Source of the DNA: Micromonospora aurantiaca ATCC 27029
GTDB taxonomy: Bacteria; Actinomycetota; Actinomycetes; Mycobacteriales; Micromonosporaceae
Direction: 5' to 3'
NCBI RefSeq assembly: GCF_000145235.1
Contig: NC_014391.1
Location: 4,410,001 to 4,474,000 of the forward strand
Length of the DNA stretch: 64,000 nt
Positions 1 to 20,346 of this stretch are shown here, piece after piece. The notes beneath the pieces are model-generated. The model ran no database searches and was not told where the DNA came from. It saw only the letters and a list, made by a program, of their open reading frames with translations. Every line of letters starts with the position of its first letter. Positions within the stretch are counted from its first letter, which is position 1. A program made the position numbers and the translations under genes.

Positions 1-6987
<6,987 letters not shown>

Positions 6988-7012
6988 CGGGAACCTGCCT
7001 CCGGTCTTCTGG

Positions 7013-13030
<6,018 letters not shown>

Positions 13031-13109
13031 GGCACCTGCCCGCCTGGGAAGGGTCGACGGCCGAGGATCCCGGCCGAGTCATCACGCTAGGCAGTCGTAC
13101 CGGCTTCGC

Positions 13110-13163
13110 CTGCTCAACCTTGAGCAGGCCGGTTGCTTCCGGCGCCCGCTCAACCGTGAGCAG
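13110..13163. promoter_or_regulatory. two palindromic operators in the divergent PKS promoter
   Basis: The intergenic region 13031-13228 separates the leftward PKS operon from the rightward accessory operon. It holds CTGCTCAA-CC-TTGAGCAG (13110-13127, perfect) and GCTCA-ACCG-TGAGCAG (13148-13163). Both share a GCTCA-N4-TGAGC core. A third copy lies upstream of the HMGS gene (20257-20272). The 5-4-5 layout resembles FNR-type sites, and a Crp/Fnr regulator is encoded at 17574, so it is a candidate binder. That link is inference. Confidence 0.7.
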
Positions 13164-13228
13164 ACACGCCGTCGGCCGCCCCCGTAGAAACGGGCCGGAA
13201 CCGGCGATCTCACCTGAGGAGCGAACCG

Positions 13229-14107
13229 ATGACCACGACGGTCGAGCCGTACCGCGCGCTGAACCAATCGTCGCTGCCGCTGGAGCGGGTGCTGCACACG
13301 CTCAACTCCGGCTTCATCCTGCACCGGGTCGGCCAGATGGCCTACGGGTTCGCCGCCGAGGGGCGCCAGTTCAGCGTGGACCTGCTGCAGTACATCAACA
13401 CCTCGCAGGAGGGCGTGGCGACGTCGTTCGCCTTCGAGGAGGTGTTCGGCGGCCGGGACCGGATGCACTGGTTCATCCACCTGAAGTCCCCGCAGGATTA
13501 CCGGATCCTGCTCAACATGGTCGACCACGACCTGGAGTTCCGCCGGATCTCCGACGAGGACCGGCTGCCGCACAAGGGCGGCGGCAACTGGGACCGCATC
13601 TTCGTCCACCGCAGCCTGCACGAGGACGTGCTCGTACCGCAGCACGGGATGGACCACGACGGCGACGACGCCGAGCCGGCGACCTTCGTGCCGCCCGCCT
13701 CGTCCCAGCTCAACCAGCCGCCGGAGCAGCAGATCAACTCGGCGACGGCCGGCGCGATCGTCATGCGGACCTCGGACGTCAAGTACGAGTTCCGCGAGGA
13801 GGGCCGGATGTACGCGGCCCACTGGCAGCACTTCGTCAACGAGCGGCTCGCCGGCCGGGTCACCGCGACGCTGTACGAGCAGACCTGGGGCCAGCAGGAC
13901 CACCTGTTCCAGCTGATCCACCTGCGCAGCGTCGACGACTACCACGAGCTGCGCGAGCTGGAGCGCGGCAAGGAGATGGCCACCGAGGTGTTCGGCCGGC
14001 GCCGGCTGCACGAGTCCAAGGGCGGCGGCACCTGGGACCGGCTGTTCATCGAGGGCAGCATCCGCGACACGCTGCTGCTGCCGCAGGTGCCGAGCGGCGC
14101 GGCCTGA
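13229..14107 (+). CDS. unknown protein with internal duplication, PKS accessory
   Basis: 292 residues, ATG with GAGGAG about 7 nt upstream. I do not recognise an enzymatic family. The protein is a tandem duplication: the first half (about 19-143) and second half (about 168-286) align, including an IHL(K/R)S..DY segment and an (H/E)SKGGG or HKGGG-x-WDR(I/L)F segment, each ending in (V/L)LVPQ or LLLPQ. There is no signal peptide, membrane segment or cofactor motif, so it is probably cytosolic. The repeats and the even spacing of aromatic and charged residues would fit a pair of small alpha/beta-barrel-like units, but that is a guess. It is first in an operon with ECH1 and the AT-ER gene and diverges from the PKS genes, so it very likely acts in the polyketide pathway. 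Possible roles are a tailoring enzyme, a cyclase-like helper or a structural factor. Confidence 0.85.
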   Translation: MTTTVEPYRALNQSSLPLERVLHTLNSGFILHRVGQMAYGFAAEGRQFSVDLLQYINTSQEGVATSFAFEEVFGGRDRMHWFIHLKSPQDYRILLNMVDHDLEFRRISDEDRLPHKGGGNWDRIFVHRSLHEDVLVPQHGMDHDGDDAEPATFVPPASSQLNQPPEQQINSATAGAIVMRTSDVKYEFREEGRMYAAHWQHFVNERLAGRVTATLYEQTWGQQDHLFQLIHLRSVDDYHELRELERGKEMATEVFGRRRLHESKGGGTWDRLFIEGSIRDTLLLPQVPSGAA

Positions 14108-14113
14108 GCTCCG

Positions 14114-14872
14114 ATGGCGTACCGCACGATCGAGCTCCGGCGCGAGCCCGGGCTGTTGCGCGTCACGCTGGCCCGGCCGGAGCGGCGCAACGGCATCGAC
14201 GACGAGACGCTGCGCGAGCTGCACGCCGCACTCGACGAGGCCGAGGGCGACGCCGCCTGCCGGGCGGTGGTCCTGGCCGGGCGTGACGGCGTGTTCAGCA
14301 CGGGCATGGACTTCCAGAGCGCCGCCGGTGACGGTGGCGCGTCCGACGGGGGCGCGGCGTTCTTCGCCCTGCTGGAACGCTTCACCACAGTGCCGCGGGT
14401 GGTGATCGCCCAGGTGGACGGGCAGGTCGCCGGTGGTGGTGTCGGGCTGGTCGCCGCCAGCGACTTCGTGCACGCCACCGCCCGCAGCACGTTCGCGCTG
14501 CCGGAGGCGCTGTGGGGGTTGCTGCCCTGCTGCGTGCTGCCGTTCCTGGTGCGGCGGGTCGGGTTCCAGAAGGCGTACGCCGCGACGTTGAGCACGCAGA
14601 CGATCGCCGCGGCCGAGGCGTACCGGATCCATCTCGTCGACGAGGTCGCCGAGCGTCCCGAGACGGTGCTGCGGCAGCTGCTGTTCCGGCTCAACCGCCT
14701 CGACCCGGTGGTCGTCGGCGACGCCAAGCGGTACTTCCGGGCGTTCTCCGGCGTCGACGACCGGCTGCGCGACCACGCGGTCACCGAGTTCGGCCGGCTG
14801 ATGTCGGCGCCCGCGGTGCGGCAGCGGATCACGGAGTTCGTCGCGCACGGCCGCTACCCCTGGGAACGGTGA
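14114..14872 (+). CDS. enoyl-CoA hydratase, ECH1 (PksH-like) of beta-branching
   Basis: 252-residue crotonase-fold protein, 6 nt after the preceding gene. Visible features are GVFSTGMDFQSA (about 59-70), the MDFQ/MDFE signature of PksH-type dehydratases, and the oxyanion-hole stretch QVAGGGVGLVAASD. In the family, ECH1 dehydrates the HMG-like intermediate made by the HMG-CoA-synthase homologue on an ACP, and ECH2 then decarboxylates it. The HMGS partner is at 20347 and an ECH2-type domain is embedded in the PKS at 1-6987. The stop overlaps the start of the AT gene (GTGA), so the two are translationally coupled. The PksH-like assignment is firm. The exact branch carbon added (methyl, methylene or other) cannot be read from the sequence. 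Confidence 0.9.
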   Translation: MAYRTIELRREPGLLRVTLARPERRNGIDDETLRELHAALDEAEGDAACRAVVLAGRDGVFSTGMDFQSAAGDGGASDGGAAFFALLERFTTVPRVVIAQVDGQVAGGGVGLVAASDFVHATARSTFALPEALWGLLPCCVLPFLVRRVGFQKAYAATLSTQTIAAAEAYRIHLVDEVAERPETVLRQLLFRLNRLDPVVVGDAKRYFRAFSGVDDRLRDHAVTEFGRLMSAPAVRQRITEFVAHGRYPWER

Positions 14873-17076
14873 TCGCCGTGCGCGCGTGGGTCTTCCCGGG
14901 GCAGGGATCGCAGCATCCCGGCATGGGCGAGGGTCTCCTGGACCGTTTCCCCGCCGAGTGCGCCACCGCCGAGCGGCTCATCGGCGTGCCGCCGGCGCAG
15001 CTGTGCCGGGACGCCCGGGGCGAGTACCTCGGCCGCACCCGGTACGTGCAGCCGGCCGTGTTCCTGGTCAGCGTGCTGGCCGCCCGGGCCGCGCTGGCGG
15101 ACGGCCGTCCGCCACCCGAGGTGGTGGCCGGGCACAGCCTCGGCGAGTACGCCGCGCTGCACCTCGCCGGCTGCCTGGACTTCGACAGCGCGCTGAGCCT
15201 GGTCGTCCGCCGTGGGCGGCTGATGGAGAGCGTGACCGGCGGCGGCATGGTGGCGGTGCTCGGCCTGCCGCTGTCGCGGGTGACGGAGCTGCTGGCCGGG
15301 ATCCCGGACGTCGACCTCGCCAACCACAACCTGCCCGACCAGTTCGTGCTGGCCGGCAGCACGGCGGGCATCCGCGCGGTCGTCGACGCCGTGCCGCGGC
15401 TCGGTACGGGCCGGTGCGTGCCGCTGGCGGTCAGCGTGCCGGCGCACTCCCGGTTCATGGCCGGCGCCGCGGAGGCGTTCGCGGTGGCCCTGCGCGACGT
15501 CACGCCGGGCCCGCCGTCGATCCCGGTGGTGAGCAACGTGACCGGGGCGCCCCACGTCCCGGGCGAGATCCCGGGCACGCTGCTGCGGCACTTCGTCGAG
15601 CCGGTCCGGTGGTGGGACACGATGTGCCTGCTGGCCCGGTCGGGGGTGACCGAGCCGGTCGAGGTCGGTCCCGGTGAGGTGCTGACCAAGATGTGGCGCC
15701 GGGCCGCCGGGAGCCTGCCGGCACCCGCTCCCGGCGGGCCGCTCGCGCCCGCCGCGCCCGTCCCGCCGCCCGCGCCGGTCCCGCCGCCCCCGCCAGCGAC
15801 GTCGGTCGCGCCCGCCGCGCCGGCCGCGCTTCCGGTGACTGCGCCGGCCGCGCCGGTGGCGCGAGGTCCCGCCCTCGGCCCACCGCCGGCCACCGCGTCG
15901 CGTCCGCGCCCGGCGGGCTCGCCCGGGCTGCGGTCCGACTACGGCATCCGGTACGCCTGCCTGGCCGGGTCGTCCCCGTTCGGCGTCACGTCGCCGGCGT
16001 TCCTGCGACGGCTGTCGGAGGCCGGACTGCTCGGCTTCTTCGGCGCCCAGGGTCTGGCGCCGCCGGAGATCAGGGCCGCGCTGGCCGAGCTTCGCGACGT
16101 CCGCCGGTACGGCATGGCCTGGCCGTCCGGTGGTGACGAGCGGGCGCTGTGCGACCTGTACCTCGCCCACGACGTCCGCCATGTGGAGGTCACCGGTCCG
16201 CTCGCCGTGGTGTCGCCGCAGCTCGTGCGGTTCCGCTACGGCGACGGTCCCCGGCAGGTCCTGGTCCGTGCCCCGGATCTGGCCACGGCGGTCCGGTTCC
16301 TGCGCCCCGCCGACCCGGCGACGGTACGGGCGCTGGCCGCCGCCGGGCACCTGGACGGCGGAGCAGCGGGCGCGGCGGCACGGGAGGCGGTCGCCACCGA
16401 CGTGGCAGTCGAACGGGACGCCCATGCGCTGGTGCCGGCTCTGGTGGCCCTACGCGACCGGGAGGCGCCGGGGGCGCGGATCGGGGTGGCCGGGGTGGGC
16501 ACCCCGGCGGCCGTCGCCGCCGCCTTCGCGCTCGGGGCCGACTTCGTCGTCACGACGACGGTGAACCAGTGCACCGCCGAGGCCGCCACGTCGGACGCGG
16601 CGAAGGATCTGCTCGCCGCGCTCGACGTCACCGACATCCGTGAGGCGCCCGATCCGGACCTGTTCGAGCTCGGCGCGCGGTCTCCGGTGGCGCACCGGGG
16701 CACCCTGTTCGCCGCTCGTGCCGAGGAGCTGTACCGGATGTTCCTGCGCTACGACCGGCTGGCCGACGTCGGCCCGCGGCGGCTCGCCGAGTTGGAGCGG
16801 ACGCACTTCGGCCGCCCGCTGGACGACGTGCGCGCCGATCTCGGCGTCGCGGGGCGGGACGACCGGCGCGTGCTCGCGTCGGTCTGCGCCGCCTACTGCC
16901 GGGAGGCCACCGCCGCGGCCCTGCGCGGAACGCCGGGTCAGCGGCTGAACTACCGGGTGCCGGCCTCCACCGACGTCGGGGCGTTCAACCGGCTCGTCGC
17001 GGCGGAGCCGCTGGCCGACTGGCGCGCCCGGCACGCCGAGTCGGTCACCGAGCGGCTGCTCAGCGAGGCAAATTGA
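14869..17076 (+). CDS. discrete trans-acyltransferase fused to a PfaD-like ER domain
   Basis: 735 residues from the GTG at 14869, overlapping the ECH1 stop by 4 nt; GTG 14878 is an alternative. The N-terminal AT (about 1-285) shows FPGQGSQ, GHSLGE (Ser about 90) and the His in VPAHSRFM, as in malonyl-specific discrete ATs. A Pro/Ala linker (about 285-340) leads to a PfaD/2-nitropropane-dioxygenase-type domain (about 345-735) starting YGIRYACLAGS and containing GFFGAQGL and TSDAAKDLL. AT-ER fusions of this kind serve AT-less PKSs, loading extender units and reducing enoyl intermediates in trans. The ER half is odd: the usual EADSGGHTD stretch is replaced by VERDAHALV, and the GS-x-NQ motif reads TTVNQ. 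FMN binding may therefore be lost. AT function looks intact. Confidence 0.93.
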   Translation: MIAVRAWVFPGQGSQHPGMGEGLLDRFPAECATAERLIGVPPAQLCRDARGEYLGRTRYVQPAVFLVSVLAARAALADGRPPPEVVAGHSLGEYAALHLAGCLDFDSALSLVVRRGRLMESVTGGGMVAVLGLPLSRVTELLAGIPDVDLANHNLPDQFVLAGSTAGIRAVVDAVPRLGTGRCVPLAVSVPAHSRFMAGAAEAFAVALRDVTPGPPSIPVVSNVTGAPHVPGEIPGTLLRHFVEPVRWWDTMCLLARSGVTEPVEVGPGEVLTKMWRRAAGSLPAPAPGGPLAPAAPVPPPAPVPPPPPATSVAPAAPAALPVTAPAAPVARGPALGPPPATASRPRPAGSPGLRSDYGIRYACLAGSSPFGVTSPAFLRRLSEAGLLGFFGAQGLAPPEIRAALAELRDVRRYGMAWPSGGDERALCDLYLAHDVRHVEVTGPLAVVSPQLVRFRYGDGPRQVLVRAPDLATAVRFLRPADPATVRALAAAGHLDGGAAGAAAREAVATDVAVERDAHALVPALVALRDREAPGARIGVAGVGTPAAVAAAFALGADFVVTTTVNQCTAEAATSDAAKDLLAALDVTDIREAPDPDLFELGARSPVAHRGTLFAARAEELYRMFLRYDRLADVGPRRLAELERTHFGRPLDDVRADLGVAGRDDRRVLASVCAAYCREATAAALRGTPGQRLNYRVPASTDVGAFNRLVAAEPLADWRARHAESVTERLLSEAN

Positions 17077-17573
17077 CCTAAATCATTAAAAAGGCCAGCC
17101 GACTCCCATTCCGCTGACAATCACCCCCTACGAACCCAACCGAGGTCGCAAAATGCCTGGTCATTGCGCTGCGTAGACACCCGCCACCCAATTAGTTACG
17201 ATGGCGGCGGGCATTAATACGGCTCAATCAAGCAGTATGCGCAACCCTCGCCCACACCCCCGAAAGGCCCCTTGCATGCATTTGCTTCACTGGATGAACG
17301 CGTCCCGAACATGGAAGAAACCAGACACCACAGATAGATGGACATCGTAGGTCGCGCCATGCCGCCGCCCAGATCAAGCGCTCCTGCCTGCGGAAATGCA
17401 GGTGAGTCGCCTCAGCGCCGGGCGCGCGGCATGCCGAGCACGACCGACGGGACGAACGGCCGGCACGGGCCGTATTGCAATTCCGACAGTTTGCCGACAC
17501 CGGCTGAAGAAATACTTGCCGGCGTTGCGGCTGTACTGTCAACGATTGATAGCGTCACGCATTTCACCAGCGA
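17077..17573. other. 500-bp AT-richer gap within the PKS cluster
   Basis: This stretch is clearly less GC-rich than its surroundings, especially 17077-17260, and I find no convincing gene on either strand. It separates the AT-ER gene from the Crp/Fnr regulator and probably carries the terminator of the first and the promoter of the second. A GGAGGCCTCC palindrome just inside the next gene (17621-17630) could mask a ribosome binding site. Confidence 0.5.
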
Positions 17574-18392
17574 ATGATCAGGAACCTGACAACACGCCCG
17601 AGCCACGACATCGGGCGCCAGGAGGCCTCCTTGCGAATCGCCGGCGCCACCACCAGTTTGCGTAACGAGCTGCATCGGCTGATCCGGGACGACCCGACTT
17701 TCGCCGTCCGCACACACGTCCCGCGAGGCGGGGCCGCGTACAACTCCGGCGACCACGATCTGCGGATGTACCTCGTGGAGGTCGGCCAGTTCAAGACCAT
17801 CGCGTCCTCCGCGGACGGCAAGCAGTGCCTGCTGTCGATCCACACACGGGGCGACATGTTCGGCGAGCTCGGCCTGCTCGGCGGGCCACGCCACGACACC
17901 GCCCGGGCCATGCGCGACAGTGTGATCAGGAGAGTCAACTCGGCGAAGCTGTTCGACCTGCTGAGCAGCGACGAACAGCTCAACTGGCACTTCACCCGGT
18001 TCCTCATGGCCAAGCTGCTCGACCAGCAGCAGGCCATCACCCAACTGGTCACCATGGACAGCGAACACCGGCTGGCCGCGACGCTGCTGCGACTCGCCCG
18101 CAAGGTGGGCCGGCGGCTCAACCTCGGCATGCAGATCGACGCGAAGATCACCCAGGAGGAGCTGGCCAGCATGGTCGGCACCACCCGGTCCCGCGTCGGG
18201 CTGTTCCTCAAGCACTTCCGCGCGGCGAAGCTGGTGGATCAGCTGCCCGGCGGATATCTCCTGATCAACGAGCCGGCGCTGACCCGGTACGTGGAGTGCG
18301 GACAGTACGAGCCCGCCCGGTGGGGCGCCGAGCCGATCCGGCCGGTGAACGGCGCACGCCTGCTGCGCGGCGACCGGGAACTGTCCGCATGA
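17574..18392 (+). CDS. Crp/Fnr-family transcriptional regulator
   Basis: Up to 272 residues. A cyclic-nucleotide-binding-type beta roll is followed by a Crp-type winged helix, with ITQEELASMVGTTRSRVGLFL as the helix-turn-helix. The start is uncertain: ATG 17574 has a weak ribosome site, while TTG 17631 lies in frame 5 nt after AGGAGG and would give 253 residues of more typical family length. The C-terminal tail of about 40 residues beyond the HTH domain is unusual. The gene overlaps the antiporter gene by ATGA. As the only regulator in the polyketide region it may control it. The GCTCA-N4-TGAGC sites at 13110, 13148 and 20257 have the 5-4-5 geometry of FNR-type operators. The ligand is unknown, and there is no N-terminal Cys cluster as in FNR. 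Confidence 0.88.
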   Translation: MIRNLTTRPSHDIGRQEASLRIAGATTSLRNELHRLIRDDPTFAVRTHVPRGGAAYNSGDHDLRMYLVEVGQFKTIASSADGKQCLLSIHTRGDMFGELGLLGGPRHDTARAMRDSVIRRVNSAKLFDLLSSDEQLNWHFTRFLMAKLLDQQQAITQLVTMDSEHRLAATLLRLARKVGRRLNLGMQIDAKITQEELASMVGTTRSRVGLFLKHFRAAKLVDQLPGGYLLINEPALTRYVECGQYEPARWGAEPIRPVNGARLLRGDRELSA

Positions 18393-19669
18393 GCGCCGTC
18401 CTGGTCCTCCTGCACGGAGCCGCGCTGCTCGTGGCGCTGCTGCTCGTCGGCGGGACCGGACGAGCCGTGGCGCGGCTGTTGCGGCAGCCGCCGGTGATCG
18501 GGGAGATCGTCGCCGGTCTCCTCGTCGGCCCGGCCCTCGTCCTGTTCGCCGGTCACGACGGGCTGGCGGCGGTGCTGCCGGAGGACATACGCGCACTCCT
18601 GCGCCTGGTCGCCGAGGGTGCCCTGGTGCTCTTCCTGGTCGGCCTCGCGCGTGAGCTGCGGGTCGGGCCGGCGCGCGACGACCGCAGGCTGGCCTGGGTG
18701 ACCGCCGGTGCGCTCGTCCCGGCGCTGGCCTGCGGGGTGCTCGTCGCACTGTGGGTCCAGTTCGTCGCCGGACCGGCCGTACGCGGCGACGCGCCGATGC
18801 CGGCCTTCGTGCTGGGCGTCGCGGTGACGCTGTCCATCACCGCCGTACCGGTGCTGGCGCGGCTGCTGACCGAGCGGGGCCTGACAGAGACGACGGCCGG
18901 GGCCCTCGCGCTGGCCGCCGCCGTGGTCGTCGACGTCGTCGGCTGGCTGCTGCTGTCCCTGGCCGTCGGGCTGGGCGCCGGAGACCCCGCGACCTTCGGC
19001 CGCGCGATGGCGGTCCTCGCCGGCGCGTTGCTGCTGGCCGGCGGGATCCGATGGGTGCTGCGCCGCGCCCGGGCGGCACTGTGGTGCGGCCGGTGGCCGG
19101 CCGCCAGTGCCGTGGTGCTCGGCGTGGTGGCTCTCGTGGTCGGCTTCGGCGTCCACCTCCTCGGGCTGACCGCGGTGTTCGGCGCGATCCTGGTCGGCCT
19201 GGCGGTGCCGCCCGGCGAGCCCTGGGACGCGCCGACCGCCGCCGTGTCGCGGCTCGGGCGGTCGCTGCTGCCGATCTTCTTCGTGAGCGCCGGGCTCACC
19301 GCGCTGACCGGCGCGGTCGCCAGCACGCCGTGGTCGCTGGTGGTCGTCGTGCTCGTCCTCGGACTCGCCGGGAAGATCGGCGGCGGCTATCTCGGCAGCC
19401 GGCTCGGCGGCTGCTCTCCCGCAGAGGCGACACGGATCGGCATCCTGCTCAACACGCGCGGGCTCACCGAGCTCATCGTGCTCCAGGTCGCGTTCCAGGC
19501 CGGCATCCTCAGCCCGCCGCTGTTCCTCGCCCTGCTCATCATGGCGCTGGTCACGACGCTTCTCACCGGCCCGCTGCTGTCGTTGGCGGACCGGTTCGTG
19601 CGGGCCGCCGACGCCGGTGACAGCGCCTCGGGCGCCGTGTCCGGCCCGTCAATGGTGAGCCCGCGATGA
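18389..19669 (+). CDS. cation:proton antiporter (CPA2/Kef-type membrane domain)
   Basis: 426 residues, ATGA overlap with the Crp/Fnr gene. A hydrophobic protein with about 12 membrane segments. It begins RQPPVIGEIVAGLLVGP, the typical first motif of Na+(K+)/H+ exchangers, and has a conserved NTRGLTELI motif near 350. It lacks the C-terminal RCK/TrkA-N domains of full KefB/C proteins. Antiporters of this family occur in several actinobacterial antibiotic clusters, where roles in self-protection or ion homeostasis have been proposed. Here the coupling to the regulator and the position between PKS accessory genes support membership in the cluster. It could also be an unrelated housekeeping exchanger. 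Confidence 0.88.
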   Translation: MSAVLVLLHGAALLVALLLVGGTGRAVARLLRQPPVIGEIVAGLLVGPALVLFAGHDGLAAVLPEDIRALLRLVAEGALVLFLVGLARELRVGPARDDRRLAWVTAGALVPALACGVLVALWVQFVAGPAVRGDAPMPAFVLGVAVTLSITAVPVLARLLTERGLTETTAGALALAAAVVVDVVGWLLLSLAVGLGAGDPATFGRAMAVLAGALLLAGGIRWVLRRARAALWCGRWPAASAVVLGVVALVVGFGVHLLGLTAVFGAILVGLAVPPGEPWDAPTAAVSRLGRSLLPIFFVSAGLTALTGAVASTPWSLVVVVLVLGLAGKIGGGYLGSRLGGCSPAEATRIGILLNTRGLTELIVLQVAFQAGILSPPLFLALLIMALVTTLLTGPLLSLADRFVRAADAGDSASGAVSGPSMVSPR

Positions 19670-19680
19670 CGGGTACGCGG

Positions 19681-20220
19681 TCAGGACGCCGCCATGTCGC
19701 GCAGCTTCAGCACCGAGCGCCAGTTGCGGGTCGTCCCGACCACACCGGTCTTCTTCTCCACGAAGGCGTTGCTGAGCTTGCTGCGCCCGTACCCGTCGGG
19801 AACGTGCACGAACACGTCGCGGCCGAGCAGCGTCAGCGTGCCGCTCTCGCCGGGCGGGGCGGCGAGCGCCGCCTGCTTGTCCGCGCCGGGGTCGCCGCTG
19901 AGCATGGTGACGAGCAGCTTCGTGTGGTCCGTCTGCACGTCGAGATACGGGTTGGCGGCGATCATCGCGTCGAGCTCGTCCAGGCTGCGCAGCAGCACCG
20001 GCACGTCGCGACCCCACCGCTGCTTGATGCCCCTGTCGATCTCGGCCAGGATCGCGACCTCGTCGGTCTCGGGGCAGCCGAACACGACGTTGCCGCTCTG
20101 GATGTACGTGGCCACGCCGTCGAAGCCGCAGGAGACGAAGACCTCTTTCAGCTCCGTCATCACCATCGAGCTACCGCCACCGATGTTCACCGCACGCAAC
20201 AGAGCGACGTATCTCGTCAT
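19681..20220 (-). CDS. DUF1697 family protein
   Basis: 179 residues from the ATG at 20220. The opening MTRYVALLRAVNIGG and the internal TYIQSGNVVF segment are the hallmarks of DUF1697, a widespread actinobacterial family of unknown function. The fold is compact alpha/beta with no signal peptide. It is convergent with the antiporter gene (11 nt gap) and divergent from the HMGS gene. It breaks the collinearity of the polyketide accessory genes and may be a bystander. Confidence 0.9.
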   Translation of the reverse strand: MTRYVALLRAVNIGGGSSMVMTELKEVFVSCGFDGVATYIQSGNVVFGCPETDEVAILAEIDRGIKQRWGRDVPVLLRSLDELDAMIAANPYLDVQTDHTKLLVTMLSGDPGADKQAALAAPPGESGTLTLLGRDVFVHVPDGYGRSKLSNAFVEKKTGVVGTTRNWRSVLKLRDMAAS

Positions 20221-20256
20221 GACCCGGGATGGTAACCGGCCGGGCCGATCGCGGGC

Positions 20257-20272
20257 GCTCAACTCTGAGCAG
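20257..20272. promoter_or_regulatory. GCTCA-N4-TGAGCAG operator upstream of HMGS
   Basis: GCTCA-ACTC-TGAGCAG lies about 75 nt before the HMGS start, between divergent genes. It has the same core as 13110-13127 and 13148-13163, and like the second site it is followed by ACACGCC. This suggests one regulator for the PKS operon, the AT-ER operon and the HMGS operon. Confidence 0.65.
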
Positions 20273-20346
20273 ACACGCCCGGCCCGCGGTCGTACAACGT
20301 CAGGGACCGCGGCGGTGAGGGATCCACGAAGAGGAGAGGCCCGAGG

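Noticed and set aside
17228..17577. Short frames in the AT-rich gap
   Set aside because: No ribosome sites, no domain-like sequence, overlapping on both strands.
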